Position numbers and translations under genes: made by a program. Below are positions 5,466 through 7,434 of a stretch of DNA of 7,434 nucleotides, in pieces (positions within the stretch are counted from its first letter, which is position 1; each line of letters starts with the position of its first letter). The stretch is from NCBI GenBank assembly GCA_963933885.1, contig CAWVWF010000172.1:1-7434 (forward strand), read 5' to 3'. The notes below the pieces were generated by a model. The model was not told the DNA's origin. It saw only the letters and a program-made list of their open reading frames with translations, and ran no database searches. This DNA comes from CAWVWF01 sp963933885 (GTDB lineage Bacteria > Bacteroidota > Bacteroidia > Flavobacteriales_C > GCA-002722245).

Positions 5466-6604
5466 GCTTTTATTTTTAAAGTATTTTTTACAAAATCTGC
5501 TTTCTCTATTCCTTCTTCTAAAGTATCACTCAAGATCGTAACGTGGCCCATTTTTCTAAATGGCTTCGTTTGACCTTTCCCGTATAAATGAACATTTACA
5601 CCAGCTGTGCTTAATACTTCGTCAATCCCTTCGTATACTGCTGTCCCTGTAAATCCTTTTTCTCCAAGAAGGTTAACCATAACTGATGGTTTAACAATAT
5701 CAGTAGCTCCTAATGGAAGGTTTAATAAACAACGGATTAATTGTCCGTATTGAGATTCGTAGTTTCCTTCGATTGTTTGGTGACCACTATTATGCGGACG
5801 TGGTGCAATTTCGTTCACTAAAATTTCACCGTCTTTAGTTAAAAACAATTCAACGGCTAATAATCCAACCATATCTAATTTCTCAATAATATCTTTTGCG
5901 ATAGATTGAGATATATTCTCTTGTTCTTGAGTGATTTTTGCTGGAGAGAATAATACATCAACCAAATTGGCTTCTGGATTAAATACACATTCAACACATG
6001 GATATGATTTAATCTCTCCTCTTTCGTTTCTTGAAACAATAACTGAAAGTTCTTTTTCAAAATCAACCATCTTTTCTAATAGAGATGGTTCATTGAACGC
6101 TTGCGGTAAATCTTCTTTCGATCTCATCGGTGTAACACCTTTTCCATCATATCCTCCTTTCCTCATTTTTTGCATTAATGGGAAATGAGATTCAAATAAG
6201 ATAACCTCATCGCTTCCTTCAATTAAGAAAAAATCAGATGTAGGTATGTTATTCTCTTTATAAAACTGCTTTTGAAGTCCTTTATCTTGAACAATCTTAA
6301 TTACACTTGGTTGAGGAAAAACTTTAACACCTTCCTTTTCTAATTGTGCTAATGCTTCAACATTAACATGCTCAATTTCGATGGTGATGATATCTCTATC
6401 TTTTCCGAAAGCATAAACAGTATCGTAATCCTTAATATCTCCTTTAAAAAAACGAGAACTTACGTCTTTACAAGGTGCGTTTTTATCCGGATCGATAAAT
6501 GCTAAATCTAACCCGAGTGATAATGCTTTTTGTTGAAGCATCCTTCCTAGCTGTCCTCCTCCGAGTACACCTATCTTTTTGTCAGTTCGAAACCCTTTGT
6601 TCAT
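5462..6604 (-). CDS. purK: N5-carboxyaminoimidazole ribonucleotide synthase (PurK)
   Basis: PurK is an ATP-grasp ligase that carboxylates AIR with bicarbonate and ATP to give N5-CAIR, the substrate of PurE. The 380-residue length is typical. The N-terminal nucleotide-fold motif is IGVLGGGQLGRML (11-23). KMRKGGYDGKG (146-156) is the flexible ATP-grasp loop. LLAVELFLTKDGEILVNEI (248-266) carries metal-binding acidic residues, followed by APRPHNSGH (267-275). The C-terminal domain contains RKMGHVTI (350-357). The protein has about eight residues (MNKGFRTD) before the usual MKKIGVLGGG-type start; the next Met is at residue 22, inside the fold, so ATG at 6604 is the best start. A perfect TAnnTTTG box ends 5 bp before this ATG, so the mRNA may be leaderless. 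It is first gene of purK-purE-methyltransferase and divergent from adk. Confidence 0.96.
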   Translation of the reverse strand: MNKGFRTDKKIGVLGGGQLGRMLQQKALSLGLDLAFIDPDKNAPCKDVSSRFFKGDIKDYDTVYAFGKDRDIITIEIEHVNVEALAQLEKEGVKVFPQPSVIKIVQDKGLQKQFYKENNIPTSDFFLIEGSDEVILFESHFPLMQKMRKGGYDGKGVTPMRSKEDLPQAFNEPSLLEKMVDFEKELSVIVSRNERGEIKSYPCVECVFNPEANLVDVLFSPAKITQEQENISQSIAKDIIEKLDMVGLLAVELFLTKDGEILVNEIAPRPHNSGHQTIEGNYESQYGQLIRCLLNLPLGATDIVKPSVMVNLLGEKGFTGTAVYEGIDEVLSTAGVNVHLYGKGQTKPFRKMGHVTILSDTLEEGIEKADFVKNTLKIKA

Positions 6605-6609
6605 AGGTG

Positions 6610-6617
6610 CAAATTTA
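6610..6617 (-). promoter_or_regulatory. Candidate -7 box TAAATTTG for the purK operon
   Basis: The minus strand reads TAAATTTG, a perfect match to the Bacteroidota -7 consensus TAnnTTTG, with only CACCT between it and the purK ATG. Transcription starting a few bases downstream would give a leaderless or nearly leaderless purK mRNA. At the expected -33 position only TGG or GTG is found rather than TTG, so support is from the -7 box alone. Confidence 0.45.
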
Positions 6618-6692
6618 GTGCTTTTGTTTTAAATAACCACGAATCGTTGTAGGTTGACTTAAAAGTCATTAAATTAGCGACTGTCAAACTTA

Positions 6693-6700
6693 CAAATATA
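6693..6700 (-). promoter_or_regulatory. Second candidate -7 box TATATTTG for the purK operon
   Basis: This is another exact TAnnTTTG match on the minus strand in the purK-adk divergent gap. Starting here, the purK mRNA would have a leader of about 85 nt. No TTG lies 19-21 bp upstream (that region is the start of adk), and the motif is easily met by chance in AT-rich DNA. It is the weaker of the two candidates. Confidence 0.25.
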
Positions 6701-6705
6701 TTGTT

Positions 6706-7287
6706 ATGTTGAATTTAGTTTTATTTGGCCCTCCTGGTGCAGGAAAAGGGACTCAATCAGAAAAATTATTAGAAAAATACGGATTAGTACACTTATCTAC
6801 TGGTGACATTTTACGTGGTGAAATGAAAGCTGGAACTGAGCTTGGGGTTAAAGCTAAATCATTAATCGAAGCAGGGAATTTAGTTCCTGACGAGGTTGTA
6901 ATTGGAATGATTGGAAATAAAATTTCTGAAAATTTAGAAGGAAACGGGTTCATATTTGACGGTTTTCCAAGAACTCAAGCACAAGCTGAAGCTTTAGATT
7001 TATTATTGGCTGATAAAAAAACTGGTGTTTCTGTAATGCTTTCTTTAGAAGTTGCAGAAGAAGAGTTGGTGAAAAGATTATTAGAAAGAGGTAAGATTAG
7101 CGGAAGAGCTGATGATGCTAGCGAAGATACAATCAAGAATAGAATTGCTGTTTACAACAAGGAAACGTCAGTTTTAGTAGATTTTTACTCTACTCAAGGA
7201 AAACAAATTGGAATACAAGGTGTAGGTGCTGTAAATGAAATTTTCGGAAAACTTACAGATGCTATCGATGGAATTAAAGTTGGTTAA
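6706..7287 (+). CDS. adk: Adenylate kinase (short-LID form)
   Basis: Adenylate kinase interconverts ATP + AMP and 2 ADP in the cytoplasm and sets the adenylate energy balance. The 193 residues include the P-loop GPPGAGKGT (8-16), the AMP-binding STGDILR (31-37), GFIFDGFPRTQAQA (81-94), and a LID region RGKISGRADDASEDTIKNR (128-146) holding the conserved arginines. The LID is short: it lacks the roughly 30-residue insertion, with or without the zinc-binding cysteines, found in long-form enzymes such as that of E. coli. Short forms are usual in Bacteroidota. The ATG at 6706 begins the standard MLNLVLFGPPGAGKG start and has no clear Shine-Dalgarno sequence. The gene is divergent from purK with a 101-bp gap and is followed by its own terminator and then obg. 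Confidence 0.97.
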   Translation: MLNLVLFGPPGAGKGTQSEKLLEKYGLVHLSTGDILRGEMKAGTELGVKAKSLIEAGNLVPDEVVIGMIGNKISENLEGNGFIFDGFPRTQAQAEALDLLLADKKTGVSVMLSLEVAEEELVKRLLERGKISGRADDASEDTIKNRIAVYNKETSVLVDFYSTQGKQIGIQGVGAVNEIFGKLTDAIDGIKVG

Positions 7288-7312
7288 ACAAACCTTCTTA
7301 AAATTATGCTAT

Positions 7313-7346
7313 AACCTCTCTAACTTAAGTTAGAGAGGTTTTTTAT
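7313..7346 (+). terminator. Intrinsic terminator after adk
   Basis: Positions 7313-7340 are a perfect 28-nt palindrome: AACCTCTCTAAC, the centre TTAA, then GTTAGAGAGGTT. A T-run to 7344 follows directly, six T in all. This forms a 12-bp stem with a tight loop and a U-tract, facing adk, 25 bp after its stop. It implies that obg is transcribed mainly from its own promoter in 7345-7376, although read-through is possible. Confidence 0.9.
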
Positions 7347-7376
7347 TAAGTGTGTCTTTGATTAAGAATTTAAATT

Positions 7377-7434
7377 ATGTCTGGAAGCAATTTTATAGAT
7401 TACGTAAAGATCAACTGTAAATCAGGTAATGGAG
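7377..7434 (+). CDS. obg: Obg-family GTPase (N-terminal fragment, cut by window edge)
   Basis: Nineteen codons are visible: MSGSNFIDYVKINCKSGNG. This matches the start of Obg/CgtA proteins in Bacteroidota, where the glycine-rich Obg fold begins with a phrase such as SNFVDYVKI-CRSGxGG. Obg GTPases act in late assembly of the 50S ribosomal subunit and in stress control. The adk-obg neighbourhood is common in this phylum, which supports the call despite the short fragment. The rest, including the G domain, lies outside the window. Confidence 0.85.
   Translation, partial: MSGSNFIDYVKINCKSGNG

Noticed and set aside
5931..6188. 85-codon open frame on the plus strand
   Set aside because: It lies wholly antisense within purK, whose motifs are intact on the minus strand.
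6655..6673. Sigma70-like TTGACT and GACTTAAAAGTC inverted repeat before adk
   Set aside because: There is no fitting TAnnTTTG box at 19-21 bp from the TTG, and the inverted repeat is only 5 bp per arm; this is within chance in AT-rich DNA.

Overview
The window looks like chromosome of an AT-rich Bacteroidota bacterium, most likely in Flavobacteriales. This rests on the protein sequences (a short-LID adenylate kinase followed by Obg, PurK/PurE next to adk, an ECF sigma factor paired with a large one-TM protein), on the near absence of strong Shine-Dalgarno sequences, and on TAnnTTTG-type -7 boxes. Species cannot be named from the sequence alone.

Layout. Positions 1-311 hold the 5' part of an IS3-family insertion sequence on the minus strand: orfA, running off the left edge exactly at an in-phase A AAA AAG slippery heptamer, plus a possible IS tip near 294-311. 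Positions 344-1268 form a compact mobile element. It has a REP-associated tyrosine transposase (RAYT, HUH/Y1 family) on the plus strand, bracketed by two 133-bp, highly structured palindromic units of identical length. Each unit is a head-to-head pair of 32-nt REP-like arms enclosing two conserved small hairpins. This is the most distinctive part of the window.

Positions 1274-4155 (minus strand) hold a regulatory pair: an ECF sigma factor, then, overlapping by ATGA, a 775-residue membrane-anchored protein. The latter has an anti-sigma-like N-terminus, one TM segment and about 680 residues outside the cytoplasm. Its coding sequence contains an unexpected perfect 18-bp inverted repeat (2369-2420).

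Positions 4221-6604 (minus strand) form a tight operon purK-purE-methyltransferase. PurK and PurE carry out the two-step carboxylation of AIR in purine synthesis. purK and purE overlap by 4 bp. The methyltransferase starts at GTG, 6 bp after the purE stop and in the same frame. Divergent from purK, adk (6706-7287) makes adenylate kinase and ends in a textbook terminator; obg begins at 7377 and runs off the right edge.

The right half (purK, purE, adk, obg) is core housekeeping. The left ~1.3 kb is mobile or accessory DNA lying against the 3' end of the sigma/anti-sigma locus. The distal REP-like palindrome sits only 5 bp past the stop of the 775-residue gene, in the convergent gap between that gene and the RAYT gene.
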